Below, in pieces: positions 35,297 through 45,196 of a stretch of DNA of 64,000 nt. Source of the stretch: WTJH01 sp049889695 (GTDB lineage Bacteria > Bacteroidota > Bacteroidia > Flavobacteriales > Flavobacteriaceae); contig JBMHCX010000005.1 of assembly GCA_049889695.1 (NCBI GenBank), positions 1 through 64,000 on the forward strand, read 5' to 3'. A program made the position numbers and the translations under genes. The notes beneath the pieces are model-generated. The model searched no databases. It was not told the DNA's origin and saw only the letters and a program-made list of their open reading frames with translations. The stretch's first letter is position 1, and every line of letters starts with the position of its first letter.

Positions 35297-37022
35297 CCAC
35301 CCCTACCTACTGATTTTATTGGGACTTTTGTTAGGTGTTATTATAGGGGGGACTCTTTTTTCAGACTCTTCCGTGGCCGATGGAAATGAGACGGAGACCG
35401 CAGCTCAAGCTGAGATGGAATATACCTGTTCCATGCACCCGCAGATTCGGCAAGATGGACCAGGGCTCTGTCCGATTTGCGGTATGGAATTAATTCCGAT
35501 GGAGAACAATGCGGACGAAATAGACCCAAACAGTATCCGTATGTCTCCGACGGCGCTTCAATTGGCGAGTGTTAGAACCACTCCTGCTCGTTTGGCACAG
35601 CAGGGTGCCTCAGTTGTCGTTGACGGGAAAATCTACCCAGATGAACGGAGGGTGTATGCACAGACTGCACATATCCCCGGACGAATTGAGGCACTAGGAG
35701 TAGATTATACTGGTGCTTTTGTTAGAAAGGGCGAAGTCATTGCTCAGATCTATTCTCCGGAGCTGATTACTGCCCAGCAAGAAATTATTGAAGCTAAAAA
35801 AGTGATGCGCCAACAACCAGAGCTATATCAGGCGACTATTAATCGACTCAAGAACTGGAAGTTTACGCCTGCTCAGATCGCTCAAGTACTTCAGTCCAAT
35901 CAGGCGATCGTTTCATTCCCCATCTTGGCAGATCAGTCGGGTTATGTCAGTCACAAACATATCCGTGTTGGCGACCATGTTCGTGAAGGACAACAACTAT
36001 ATGAAATTCAAGATTTAAACAAGGTATGGGCACTTTTTGATGTATACGAACAACAGTTATCTCAAGTAGCAGTAGGTGATACTGTGAAATTTCAAGTAGC
36101 TGCTCTACAAGGGAAAATCTACGCAGGTGTTATCCGCTATTTGGATCCTATCCTAGGGAAAAATTCTAGAGCCCTTAAAGCGCGGGTAGAAATCGATAAC
36201 TCAGAGAATTTACTGAAGCCAGAAATGTTTGTTCGGGGAACACTTAGCTCCCAGTTCTCAATGGAGGAATTGTCTGTAATTCTCCCGAAATCAGCGGTTT
36301 TGTGGACAGGAAAACGTTCAGTAGTATATGTTAAAGAAACAGACGAACAAGGGATATATTTCCGTATGCGTGAGGTGGAAATAGGGGACGACTTTGGTGC
36401 GGACTATGAAATTCTAGCAGGAATTGAAGTTGGGGAAGAAGTAGCATCGGCAGGTGCCTTTAGTATCGATGCGGCAGCTCAGTTAGCAGGAAAAAATAGT
36501 ATGATGCAGGATATGCATCCCAAAGAACAGAATAGCCCTTCTCAGAAAACAGTGCAGTGGCCGGTTAAATCGATTAATTTAAGCCCGGCATACCGACAGG
36601 TTTTTGATCAGATGCTTGCCAATTATCTGGAGCTAAAAGATGCGCTGACCCAAGATAATTATGAAGAGGCAAAGGCTGGAGCCTTAGCTTTTGTTGAGGC
36701 GAGTAAGCGCTTTATTGCTAATGAGACAGACGAACGGTTGGCAGAGCATCAGTCCTTATTACAAGAGGCATTGACTCATATACACCACACCACCCAGATA
36801 GATGATCTAAGAGCAGAGTTTTTAGTCCTTTCAAATGGGATGATTGCCCTATTGAAGTCCTATGGACTCCCATCGGGGAAGGCGTATATACAATATTGTC
36901 CAATGGCCAACCAGAACGCGGGAGGCTTTTGGATCAGTAGAGAAGAGCAAATACAGAACCCTTATTTTGGCGCTGCCATGTTAATGTGTGGGAACGTTGA
37001 AGAAACCATCGAATTGAATTAA
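35280..37022 (+). CDS. RND efflux periplasmic adaptor with metal-binding and DUF3347 domains
   Basis: The 580-aa membrane-fusion protein has an N-terminal anchor (about 8-24), a heavy-metal-binding YHS-like module with Y-T-C50-S-M-H-P and C64-P-I-C67-G-M, the adaptor core (hairpin, lipoyl and beta-barrel, about 90-400) and a C-terminal DUF3347 domain (about 440-575) with QYCPMA and a second MCGN cysteine. The adaptor bridges pump and TolC channel; the two Cys/Met/His-rich ends suit Cu(I) or Ag(I) capture. The C-terminal domain is paralogous to the next gene product. The start codon lies inside the TolC-like gene. Confidence 0.92.
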   Translation: MFKRINHPYLLILLGLLLGVIIGGTLFSDSSVADGNETETAAQAEMEYTCSMHPQIRQDGPGLCPICGMELIPMENNADEIDPNSIRMSPTALQLASVRTTPARLAQQGASVVVDGKIYPDERRVYAQTAHIPGRIEALGVDYTGAFVRKGEVIAQIYSPELITAQQEIIEAKKVMRQQPELYQATINRLKNWKFTPAQIAQVLQSNQAIVSFPILADQSGYVSHKHIRVGDHVREGQQLYEIQDLNKVWALFDVYEQQLSQVAVGDTVKFQVAALQGKIYAGVIRYLDPILGKNSRALKARVEIDNSENLLKPEMFVRGTLSSQFSMEELSVILPKSAVLWTGKRSVVYVKETDEQGIYFRMREVEIGDDFGADYEILAGIEVGEEVASAGAFSIDAAAQLAGKNSMMQDMHPKEQNSPSQKTVQWPVKSINLSPAYRQVFDQMLANYLELKDALTQDNYEEAKAGALAFVEASKRFIANETDERLAEHQSLLQEALTHIHHTTQIDDLRAEFLVLSNGMIALLKSYGLPSGKAYIQYCPMANQNAGGFWISREEQIQNPYFGAAMLMCGNVEETIELN

Positions 37023-37053
37023 ACCTTTTTTATTAACCCTTAAATTTTTTCTT

Positions 37054-37536
37054 ATGAACGTGAAACAATTTATTTTAATGTGCTTTGTAGGGAGCAGCAC
37101 TTTGCTGGCCTCACCTATTGTCGATGATTCTACTTTTTCATTCGATCGATCTGATGCTATCCAAGAAGTGGTAGATGCCTATATGGAGTTAAAGAATGCT
37201 TTGGTAGCCACAGACTTTGATGCAGCTCAAAAAGCCGCCATGGTTTTGAAGAAAAATGCCAAAAAAGCGAAGCAAGACGCCATAGCCGAACAAGCGGGAA
37301 AAATAGCGGTAGCAGAGACCATCAAAGAACAGCGTCGTTTATTCGAGGAAGTTTCGGAGCAGATTTTAGCCTTGTGTACCGCTGAAGGAACCGAGGTAAC
37401 GGTCTATCATCAGTATTGTCCCATGGCTTTCAACAACGAGGGAGCATCTTGGCTCAGTTACTCTCCAGAAATTAGAAATCCCTATTTTGGAAAAATGATG
37501 CTTAAATGCGGGATGGTAAAAGAAGAGATTAAATAA
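37054..37536 (+). CDS. Exported DUF3347 protein, probable metal-binding partner of the efflux system
   Basis: The 160-aa protein has a signal peptide (about 1-20) and a helical DUF3347 domain. The C-terminal motif Q-Y-C122-P-M124-A, N-P-Y-F-G, M-M-L-K-C152-G-M154 closely repeats the end of the upstream adaptor. Two Cys and several Met residues in equivalent positions suggest Cu(I)/Ag(I) coordination, perhaps as a shuttle like CusF, which is missing here; this is inferred. It lies 31 nt after the adaptor gene and is followed by a strong terminator. Confidence 0.83.
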   Translation: MNVKQFILMCFVGSSTLLASPIVDDSTFSFDRSDAIQEVVDAYMELKNALVATDFDAAQKAAMVLKKNAKKAKQDAIAEQAGKIAVAETIKEQRRLFEEVSEQILALCTAEGTEVTVYHQYCPMAFNNEGASWLSYSPEIRNPYFGKMMLKCGMVKEEIK

Positions 37537-37556
37537 CAACTGATTCTAAAAAGTAA

Positions 37557-37590
37557 AAGCCGCTCCCATGGGAAGCGGCTTTTTTATTTG
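37557..37590 (+). terminator. Bidirectional terminator between the metal-efflux operon and groEL
   Basis: AAGCCGCT (37557-37564) pairs perfectly with AGCGGCTT (37574-37581) around a 9-nt loop, with T-runs on both strands. It lies 20 nt after the DUF3347 stop and 18 nt after (in groEL direction) the groEL stop, so it can serve both convergent transcripts. Confidence 0.85.
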
Positions 37591-37607
37591 AAAACACTGT
37601 GAAATGA

Positions 37608-39254
<1,647 letters not shown>

Positions 39255-39262
39255 TTATGGAT

Positions 39263-39541
39263 TTAAATTTTAGCGAGTACGTCGCTTTCTTTCATGATTA
39301 AATAGTCTTCTCCTTCATGACTGAGTTCAGTTCCGGAATATTTTCCGTAGAGCACTAAATCTCCTACTTTAAGTGTTACCGGGTGCTCTGAAGTTCCAGG
39401 GCCTACGGCAACTACTGTACCCTTTTGAGGTTTTTCTTTTGCAGTGTCTGGAATAATAATTCCGGAAGAAGTTTTGGTCTCAGCAGCTGCTGGGGCTACC
39501 AAAATTCTGTCAGCTAAAGGTTGGATTGAAATATCACTCAT
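39263..39541 (-). CDS. groES: Co-chaperonin GroES
   Basis: The 92-aa heptameric lid of GroEL starts with [19 protein letters not shown] and contains the mobile loop [16 protein letters not shown] and the roof region. It is first in the groES-groEL operon. A sigma-54-like promoter match lies 33-47 nt upstream, and the terminator of secG lies 71 nt upstream, so the chaperonin operon should have its own promoter. Confidence 0.98.
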   Translation of the reverse strand: MSDISIQPLADRILVAPAAAETKTSSGIIIPDTAKEKPQKGTVVAVGPGTSEHPVTLKVGDLVLYGKYSGTELSHEGEDYLIMKESDVLAKI

Positions 39542-39573
39542 GCGTACAAATTTTAATTTTTGTTAGGAGTTAA

Positions 39574-39588
39574 GCACATATTATGCCA
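39574..39588 (-). promoter_or_regulatory. Sigma-54-type -24/-12 promoter match before groES
   Basis: The minus strand reads TGGCATAATATGTGCT. GG and GC are exactly 10 nt apart, as required for sigma-54 promoters, with TGGCA at -24 and TGC plus T at -12 (consensus TGGCAC-N5-TTGCW). The predicted start of transcription is about 39563, leaving a leader of roughly 22 nt before groES. I found no perfect Bacteroidetes TAnnTTTG element here; AAAATTTG nearer the ATG is a 7-of-8 match without TTG at -33. Confidence 0.42.
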
Positions 39589-39611
39589 AGCCAGAAATAA
39601 CTGACATAGAT

Positions 39612-39643
39612 GAAAAAAAAATGCCAGCCTGTCAGGCTGGCAT
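39612..39643 (-). terminator. Terminator of secG
   Basis: ATGCCAGCCT (39621-39630) and AGGCTGGCAT (39634-39643) form a perfect 10-bp stem with a 3-nt loop. In the minus direction it is followed by eight Ts. It begins 8 nt after the secG stop and separates the miaB-secG group from groES-groEL. Confidence 0.9.
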
Positions 39644-39650
39644 TGATATT

Positions 39651-40019
39651 TTATTGAGGAAGTTGGTCCTCAGGGATTTCCGGAATCTCTGTCGGAGCAC
39701 TTTCTGGAATCCCCTCAGGGATACTTTCTGGAATGGTCTGTTCTTGTGGATCTAACAGGCGAGAATCCTGATTAGCAGCTTGAGGTCTGTCTAAGGTAAT
39801 ATTCGATAACAGGATTAAAGCAAGGAGAATTCCTCCTAAGACCCATGTGCTTCGATCCAGAAAATCAGTTGTTTTCTGAACACCTCCCATTTGTTGGCTG
39901 CTTCCACCGCCGAAAGAAGATGATAATCCTCCTCCTTTAGGGTTTTGCACCATAATGATGAGTATTAACAGTAGACAAACGACTACAATTAAAGCGATAA
40001 AAACAGTATAAGTTCCCAT
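39651..40019 (-). CDS. secG: Protein-export membrane protein SecG with acidic Pro-rich tail
   Basis: SecG is the small subunit of the SecYEG translocon. Two transmembrane helices (about 5-24 and 57-74) flank the conserved VQNPKGGGLSSSFGGG loop. The C-terminal 45 residues are an acidic, proline-rich tail with five I-P-E units (starting at 96, 100, 104, 112 and 115). At 122 aa it is longer than classical SecG because of this tail. It is the last gene before a strong terminator. Confidence 0.93.
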   Translation of the reverse strand: MGTYTVFIALIVVVCLLLILIIMVQNPKGGGLSSSFGGGSSQQMGGVQKTTDFLDRSTWVLGGILLALILLSNITLDRPQAANQDSRLLDPQEQTIPESIPEGIPESAPTEIPEIPEDQLPQ

Positions 40020-40026
40020 AAGACTT

Positions 40027-40788
40027 TTATTTTTCGCCTTTTAGGCGTTTTATTTTTTTTATTTGGTCTGCAAATAAAGTGCTTTTTTCTGGATATTTCA
40101 AGCTTAATACGCGGTATGCGCTCATGGCCTGATCATATTTTTGCTGTTTCACAAAAACTTTTGCAAGGGTCTCAGTCATGAGTTCTTGGCTGTCGAAATT
40201 GTTTTGTAAACTAAGATCTTGCTGTTCGGTTGTATCCTTCTCGCCTCTGGGGATGGAAGGATTTTTGGCTAAGAAACTGTCTATTGTTTTAAGTTGTTCC
40301 GAAAGGGTGGAATTTTCGGACTTTTCTGTAGGTCGCGATGCTTTAAGCCATTCGCCAAATGTTTTTTTAGCGGCGGGATCCTTCTCACTTTGGCTAGATA
40401 TAGAGCTGTTTTCTTCTGGCCTCTTGATGCTTTTAGGGGCAGATGTAGGCTGTTTTGCAGACTTCTCTTCCTCCTGAAGTACCTTATCCGCGACTTCTTT
40501 CTCTTCCATTGCCGCAGAGACAGTTGGCTCTTGTTCAGCAGTCGTTCCAAACGATTTTTGAAGAAATAATTCTAATGTTCTTCGGTCGGGAGTGATAGCT
40601 GAAAGCTTTGCTAAATGGCGGTCATGAGTAATGTCCTTTTGGGCCTCTAGGCCTTTGACAAAATAAGCGTAGGCGGGTTGAAAATAAGGATATTGTAAAA
40701 CCAGCTTCCGCAGTTGAGCTACGTGCTCTTTGCCCTCTCCATTGAAAGACTGAATGATATCGCTAAATGGACTATTGCCTCCTACCAT
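40027..40788 (-). CDS. Tetratricopeptide-type protein with charged linker, function unknown
   Basis: The 253-aa protein has helical N- and C-terminal parts and a low-complexity Lys/Glu/Ser-rich linker (about 85-200). The C-terminal 45 residues look like a TPR unit (KVFVKQQKYDQAMSAYRVLS). There is no signal peptide, so it is probably cytoplasmic. It overlaps the LptE-like gene by 7 nt and precedes secG by 7 nt. This gene commonly sits in the same place in Flavobacteriia by my recollection; its role is unknown. Confidence 0.7.
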   Translation of the reverse strand: MVGGNSPFSDIIQSFNGEGKEHVAQLRKLVLQYPYFQPAYAYFVKGLEAQKDITHDRHLAKLSAITPDRRTLELFLQKSFGTTAEQEPTVSAAMEEKEVADKVLQEEEKSAKQPTSAPKSIKRPEENSSISSQSEKDPAAKKTFGEWLKASRPTEKSENSTLSEQLKTIDSFLAKNPSIPRGEKDTTEQQDLSLQNNFDSQELMTETLAKVFVKQQKYDQAMSAYRVLSLKYPEKSTLFADQIKKIKRLKGEK

Positions 40789-41315
40789 TTGGCTAAGGTA
40801 TCATTAAAAATATTTTGAGTGAGTCGCTCAAAAATTTCTTGGTGCGCAGTGTCTTTGATATCATACACCTGCAATTCAGCCGCAAAATCATAAAAGAATG
40901 AGTACGATCGCTCGAAGTCATCTTCAGGATTCTTAGTGTTGAAATATCGGAGGTTAACCTGCATGGTTAAACGGTTCTGTGCAGCTGAATTTTGAGCTGT
41001 TGCTGTCATGGGGGTAACACTGTATTCTGTTATTTCTCCCTCATAGATAAGATCTCCATCATTGTTGACAAGGTTTAAGCTGGTCTGATTTTGAATGATG
41101 TCCTGAAGTGCTAAGGTAAAATCACGATCCAATCCCGGTTCTATGATAGACCCTGGGCGATTACCCGCCATGTTATTGAAATAATTGACCTGAAAAGTTT
41201 CTGTACCAGCAGGGATGGAAGCTCCGGTAAAAGAATAAATGCCACAGGACTGTAGGACGAATCCACACAACAGTGCACTGATGCAAAGCCAATATTGACG
41301 AAACTTATAGATCAT
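40782..41315 (-). CDS. lptE: LptE family LPS-assembly lipoprotein
   Basis: The 177-aa protein has a signal peptide ending in the lipobox LQSCG (Cys24) and the Bacteroidetes LptE-like opening C-G-I-Y-S-F-T-G. LptE plugs and assembles the LptD outer-membrane translocon that inserts LPS. It is flanked by a sigma-54 activator gene (11-nt overlap) and the TPR protein gene (7-nt overlap). Identification rests on family pattern and length; sequence similarity to E. coli LptE is low. Confidence 0.82.
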   Translation of the reverse strand: MIYKFRQYWLCISALLCGFVLQSCGIYSFTGASIPAGTETFQVNYFNNMAGNRPGSIIEPGLDRDFTLALQDIIQNQTSLNLVNNDGDLIYEGEITEYSVTPMTATAQNSAAQNRLTMQVNLRYFNTKNPEDDFERSYSFFYDFAAELQVYDIKDTAHQEIFERLTQNIFNDTLAKW

Positions 41316-42576
41316 ATTGTTTTATTTTTCGATAGAGTGTTCGTTCCGAAATACCCAATTCGTCTGCTGCTAATTTACGTTTACCACCCGATCTCGACAA
41401 TGCCTCGCGTATCATTTGGATTTCTTTTTCTTGGAGCGATAAGGGTTCTTCTTCTACAACGGCTTCCGCAAATGCATATTTATCGATTTCGCTGGTTTTT
41501 TGGAGGTCCGTCGAGTAGTTATTTTCACTGGGTAGAGAGAGTGTTTCTACACTGGGGGTTTTCTCCGCCGGTGGAATTTCATCGTATAACTTTTGAAGAA
41601 TATGCTGATGTTCTTCCGTAGGATTGAGATCTCCTTCTTTTTCAAATAAATCGAGGGTCAACTTTTTCAGGTCGTTTAAATCCTTCTTCATGTCGAAAAG
41701 GATTTTATAAAGGATTTCTCTTTCGTTAGCAAAGTCGCTGGACTCCGATTGTTTGTCGACATTTACAAGAGCAGGAAGCTGAGGTCCTTTTGAAGGAAGG
41801 TAGTGGCTGAGCTGAGCCGCTGTCAGTAGTCGATCTTGTTCTAGTACCGAAAGTTGTTCTGCTACGTTTCGCAATTGTCGGATATTGCCTTTCCAAGGAT
41901 AGTTTTGGAGTAGTTCCTGTGCCGATTCATCCAGCCTAAGCGTCGGCATATGGTATTTTTGCCCAAAGTCAGCGGCAAATTTTCGAAACAACAAGGGGAT
42001 GTCTTCTTGGCGTTCTCGCAAAGGGGGGAGTGCAATTTCAACAGTGCTTAGTCGATAGTACAAATCCTCTCTAAACTTTCCTTTTTGGATGGCCTCCTGC
42101 ATTTTCACATTGGTGGCAGCAACGATGCGGACGTTTGTTTTTTGAACTTTTGAAGAACCTACTTTAATGAATTCTCCATTTTCCAGTACCCGAAGTAAAC
42201 GCACTTGAGTGGGCAGGGGGAGTTCTCCAACTTCGTCCAAAAAGATGGTTCCTCCATCGGCCACTTCGAAATAGCCCGATCGGGTTTGTGTAGCGCCAGT
42301 AAATGCTCCTTTTTCATGTCCGAACAATTCAGAATCGATGGTTCCTTCTGGAATGGCTCCACAGTTTACAGCGATATATTTAGCGTGCTTCCGATGCGAA
42401 AACTGATGTATGATTCTTGGGATGCTCTCTTTTCCAACCCCACTTTCACCGGTGACCAAGACGGATATGTCCGTCCCCGCCACCCGATGGGCTTTGGCAA
42501 TTGCCCGGTTGAGTCCTGCATTGTTGCCGATAATCTCGAACCGCTGCTTGATACTTTGTAGAGCGCTTGCTTCCAT
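41305..42576 (-). CDS. Sigma-54-dependent transcriptional activator without sensor domain
   Basis: The 424-aa protein begins almost directly with the AAA+ domain: Walker A GESGVGKE (43-50), the sigma-54 contact loop GAFTGA (90-95) and Walker B GGTIFLDE (108-115). After a variable charged linker (about 265-370) comes a Fis-type helix-turn-helix at the C-terminus (KLAADELGISERTLYRKIK). There is no receiver, GAF or PAS domain, so its control is unknown. I chose the ATG at 42576, 4 nt after the miaB stop, over an upstream start inside miaB. It activates sigma-54 RNA polymerase at unknown targets. Confidence 0.92.
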   Translation of the reverse strand: MEASALQSIKQRFEIIGNNAGLNRAIAKAHRVAGTDISVLVTGESGVGKESIPRIIHQFSHRKHAKYIAVNCGAIPEGTIDSELFGHEKGAFTGATQTRSGYFEVADGGTIFLDEVGELPLPTQVRLLRVLENGEFIKVGSSKVQKTNVRIVAATNVKMQEAIQKGKFREDLYYRLSTVEIALPPLRERQEDIPLLFRKFAADFGQKYHMPTLRLDESAQELLQNYPWKGNIRQLRNVAEQLSVLEQDRLLTAAQLSHYLPSKGPQLPALVNVDKQSESSDFANEREILYKILFDMKKDLNDLKKLTLDLFEKEGDLNPTEEHQHILQKLYDEIPPAEKTPSVETLSLPSENNYSTDLQKTSEIDKYAFAEAVVEEEPLSLQEKEIQMIREALSRSGGKRKLAADELGISERTLYRKIKQYDL

Positions 42577-42580
42577 GGGG

Positions 42581-44068
42581 TTAAATTCTATCCGATAAAC
42601 CAACGGCAGTACCAATTAAGGTTGCCGAGGTCGCATTGTCGATTTTTACTTCTACTAAATCTCCTACCTTGTACGTCTGCTTTGGGAAAACGACTACAGT
42701 GTTCTGAGTTGTTCGTCCGCTCCAGTCAGCGCTGGATTTTTTTGATTCTTTTTCGATTAAAACACAAACAGTTTTTCCGAGGTAAGATTCTGTTCTGTAT
42801 TTCCCGTGTTTTTGCTGAAGTGCTATAATTTCTTTCAGTCTTCTTTTCTTGACGTTTTCTGGGATATCGTCCTCCATTTTGCGAGCGGCTAGAGTGCCTG
42901 GTCTTTCAGAATAAGCAAACATAAAACCAAAGTCATATTTGACGTATTCCATCAGGCTGAGGGTATCCTGGTGATCTTCCTCCGTTTCGGTAGGAAATCC
43001 TGCAATCATATCGTGCGACAATCCACAATCGGGAATGATTTTGCGAATATTATCGATCAATTCAAAGTATTCTGCCCGTGTATGGAGGCGGTTCATTTTC
43101 TTTAAAATACGATCGCTTCCCGACTGAATAGGGAGGTGAATGTATTTACAAATATTGTCGTAAGCCGCCATCGTGTGCAACACATCCAGAGACATGTCCT
43201 GCGGGTTAGAGGTCGAAAATCGGATTCTGATGCTAGGATGCGCCTCGGCGACTAACCGCAGCAATTGTGCAAAATCCACAGCGGTTTTCTGTTGAAGGGG
43301 ACTCGCCTTGTCGAAATCTTTTTTGAGCCCACCACCATACCAGAGGTAACTGTCCACGTTTTGGCCTAAGAGCGTAATTTCTTTATAACCTCTGTCGGCC
43401 AGATCTGCGATTTCTGCGAGTATACTTTTTGGATCACGACTTCTTTCCCGTCCACGCGTGAATGGGACAACGCAGAAGGTACACATATTGTCACAACCTC
43501 TCGTGATGGATACAAAAGCTGTAATCCCATTGGAATTTAATCTTACTGGGCTAATATCTCCATAGGTCTCCTCTTTTGAAAGAATCACATTGACGGCTTC
43601 GCGGTCTGCCGCAACTTCTTTGAGGAGGTTGGGGATATCTTTATAGGCATCTGGACCAACAACGAGGTCTACTATTTTTTCTTCCTCAAGAAATTTGTGT
43701 TTGAGCCGTTCAGCCATACAGCCCAATACCCCGACTTTCAGGGAAGATTTTGCTTTCTTTAAGCCATTGAAATGATGCAGTCGATTGCGAACGGTTTGTT
43801 CTGCTTTCTCGCGAATGGAGCAGGTATTGAGGAGCACTAGGTCGGCTTCCTGCAAGGTCGAAGTCGTTCGATAGCCGTCTTCTGCCAAAATAGAGGCGAC
43901 TACTTCACTGTCGGCAAAATTCATCTGACAACCGTAGCTTTCAATAAATACACTTTTGCCAGAGGATTGTTGTCCATTTGCTGGCGATTGTATGACTACT
44001 CCATCGACCGATGGGTCAGGAGTCATCCCTTGTCGTTTTTTTAGGTCGGTGTTATTTTCGTTCATCAT
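42581..44068 (-). CDS. miaB: tRNA-2-methylthio-N6-dimethylallyladenosine synthase
   Basis: MiaB adds the methylthio group to i6A37 of tRNAs reading UNN codons, including tRNA-Phe, which is also encoded in this window. The 495-aa protein has the UPF0004 domain (ESYGCQMNFADSE), the radical-SAM core with C-D-N-M-C-T-F-C, and a C-terminal TRAM domain. Tandem ATGs (44068, 44065) leave the start uncertain by one codon. A consensus promoter lies 15-46 nt upstream. It leads the group miaB, sigma-54 activator, lptE, TPR, secG. Confidence 0.95.
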   Translation of the reverse strand: MMNENNTDLKKRQGMTPDPSVDGVVIQSPANGQQSSGKSVFIESYGCQMNFADSEVVASILAEDGYRTTSTLQEADLVLLNTCSIREKAEQTVRNRLHHFNGLKKAKSSLKVGVLGCMAERLKHKFLEEEKIVDLVVGPDAYKDIPNLLKEVAADREAVNVILSKEETYGDISPVRLNSNGITAFVSITRGCDNMCTFCVVPFTRGRERSRDPKSILAEIADLADRGYKEITLLGQNVDSYLWYGGGLKKDFDKASPLQQKTAVDFAQLLRLVAEAHPSIRIRFSTSNPQDMSLDVLHTMAAYDNICKYIHLPIQSGSDRILKKMNRLHTRAEYFELIDNIRKIIPDCGLSHDMIAGFPTETEEDHQDTLSLMEYVKYDFGFMFAYSERPGTLAARKMEDDIPENVKKRRLKEIIALQQKHGKYRTESYLGKTVCVLIEKESKKSSADWSGRTTQNTVVVFPKQTYKVGDLVEVKIDNATSATLIGTAVGLSDRI

Positions 44069-44082
44069 TCATTAGACTGACA

Positions 44083-44114
44083 CAAAAATAAGACCTTTCC
44101 AGCAAACCCGACAA
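44083..44114 (-). promoter_or_regulatory. Bacteroidetes-type promoter of miaB
   Basis: On the minus strand TTG (44114-44112), 21 nt, then TATTTTTG (44090-44083) matches TTG/TAnnTTTG perfectly. The expected transcription start is near 44078, only about 10 nt before the miaB ATG. It lies just beyond the 3' end of the YeeE/YedE gene pair. Confidence 0.68.
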
Positions 44115-44125
44115 ATTGTCAGCGA

Positions 44126-44539
44126 TTAATGCGGTAAATACTTTTTGAGGATTCCATAGACAAAAGTTCCTAGGACAGCCCCGAGGATGACAATGATGAT
44201 AGGCGAAAAACCGGCACCAACCAGCGTGTACATAGGTCCCGGACACGCTCCTGAAAGCGCCCACCCTAAGCCAAAGAAAATACCGCCAATTAAATAACGG
44301 GCAACTGTTTTTTCTTTAGGCGCTATTTGTATAGGATTGCCAAAAGCATCATTGAGTTGTTTTCGCTTAATGAATTGTGTGATGGAAACACCCAGCATTA
44401 AGGCCGAGCCGATGATGCCGTACATGTGAAATGATTTAAACTGAAACATTTCATAAATCCTAAACCAAGAAGCGGCTTCCGATTTAAACATAGTGATGCC
44501 AAATAGGACACCGATTAATAAATATATAATTGAGCGCAT
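44126..44539 (-). CDS. YeeE/YedE sulfur transporter, C-terminal half protein
   Basis: This is a 137-aa membrane protein with about four helices and the motif LSGACPGP (Cys99), matching the C-terminal half of YeeE/YedE thiosulfate transporters. With the upstream 185-aa protein it makes about 320 residues, close to the length of a single-chain YeeE (about 350). It starts 5 nt after the partner gene, so the two are co-translated. It is predicted to carry thiosulfate or another reduced sulfur compound through Cys relays. Confidence 0.83.
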   Translation of the reverse strand: MRSIIYLLIGVLFGITMFKSEAASWFRIYEMFQFKSFHMYGIIGSALMLGVSITQFIKRKQLNDAFGNPIQIAPKEKTVARYLIGGIFFGLGWALSGACPGPMYTLVGAGFSPIIIVILGAVLGTFVYGILKKYLPH

Positions 44540-44544
44540 GACGA

Positions 44545-45102
44545 TTAGAGTATATAAGGTAAAAGGATGTGGTTCATAAAAAGGCCACCAATAAAAAATC
44601 CAATGACGGCAATCAGGGACCCCAGCTGTAGATTACTCAGGCCTGAGATAGCATGCCCAGAAGTACAGCCCCCAGCATAACGTGCTCCAAAGCCGACTAG
44701 AAAGCCACCGCAGATAAGGATGAAAAGACTTTTTGAATCGGAGATTGCATCTGAGCCAAACAGTTTTTCTGGCATATATGCCTGGCCAGCATCAGCAATT
44801 CCTAAATTTTGTAAATCTTGAACGACTTCAGGGTGAAGCACCACTGTTGTATCGGTCGTTAAATAATACGAAGCTATCCACCCTCCGATGATCGCTCCAG
44901 CAGCAACGATTAAATTCCAACGTTCATCTTTCCAGTTGTATTTAAAAAAATCAATGATATTCCCCGCCCCTGCGGCAGCACAGACCGTTCGTAAATTGGA
45001 AGACATCCCAAAACGACGTCCTACCCATAGCAGTAAAAACATAATCCCCGCGATCATCGGTCCTCCGATATACCAAGGCCAGGGTTGAAGTATCCATTCC
45101 AT
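44545..45102 (-). CDS. YeeE/YedE sulfur transporter, N-terminal half protein
   Basis: The 185-aa membrane protein has about four or five helices and the family motif YAGGCTSGH (Cys146), with further cysteines at 41 and 131. A hydrophilic insert of about 35 residues (about 85-125) lies between helices. Together with the next gene it corresponds to a split YeeE thiosulfate transporter, in which conserved Cys residues along the pore bind the substrate. A palindrome with a promoter-like element lies 95-120 nt upstream. Confidence 0.83.
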   Translation of the reverse strand: MEWILQPWPWYIGGPMIAGIMFLLLWVGRRFGMSSNLRTVCAAAGAGNIIDFFKYNWKDERWNLIVAAGAIIGGWIASYYLTTDTTVVLHPEVVQDLQNLGIADAGQAYMPEKLFGSDAISDSKSLFILICGGFLVGFGARYAGGCTSGHAISGLSNLQLGSLIAVIGFFIGGLFMNHILLPYIL

Positions 45103-45196
45103 AAAAAAAGCTTAATTGAGTATTGTAGATTTAAGTATTTAATTCACAACGATTTACATCCAAACATCTAAAAAAAATGATGTTGAATAGACGCGT

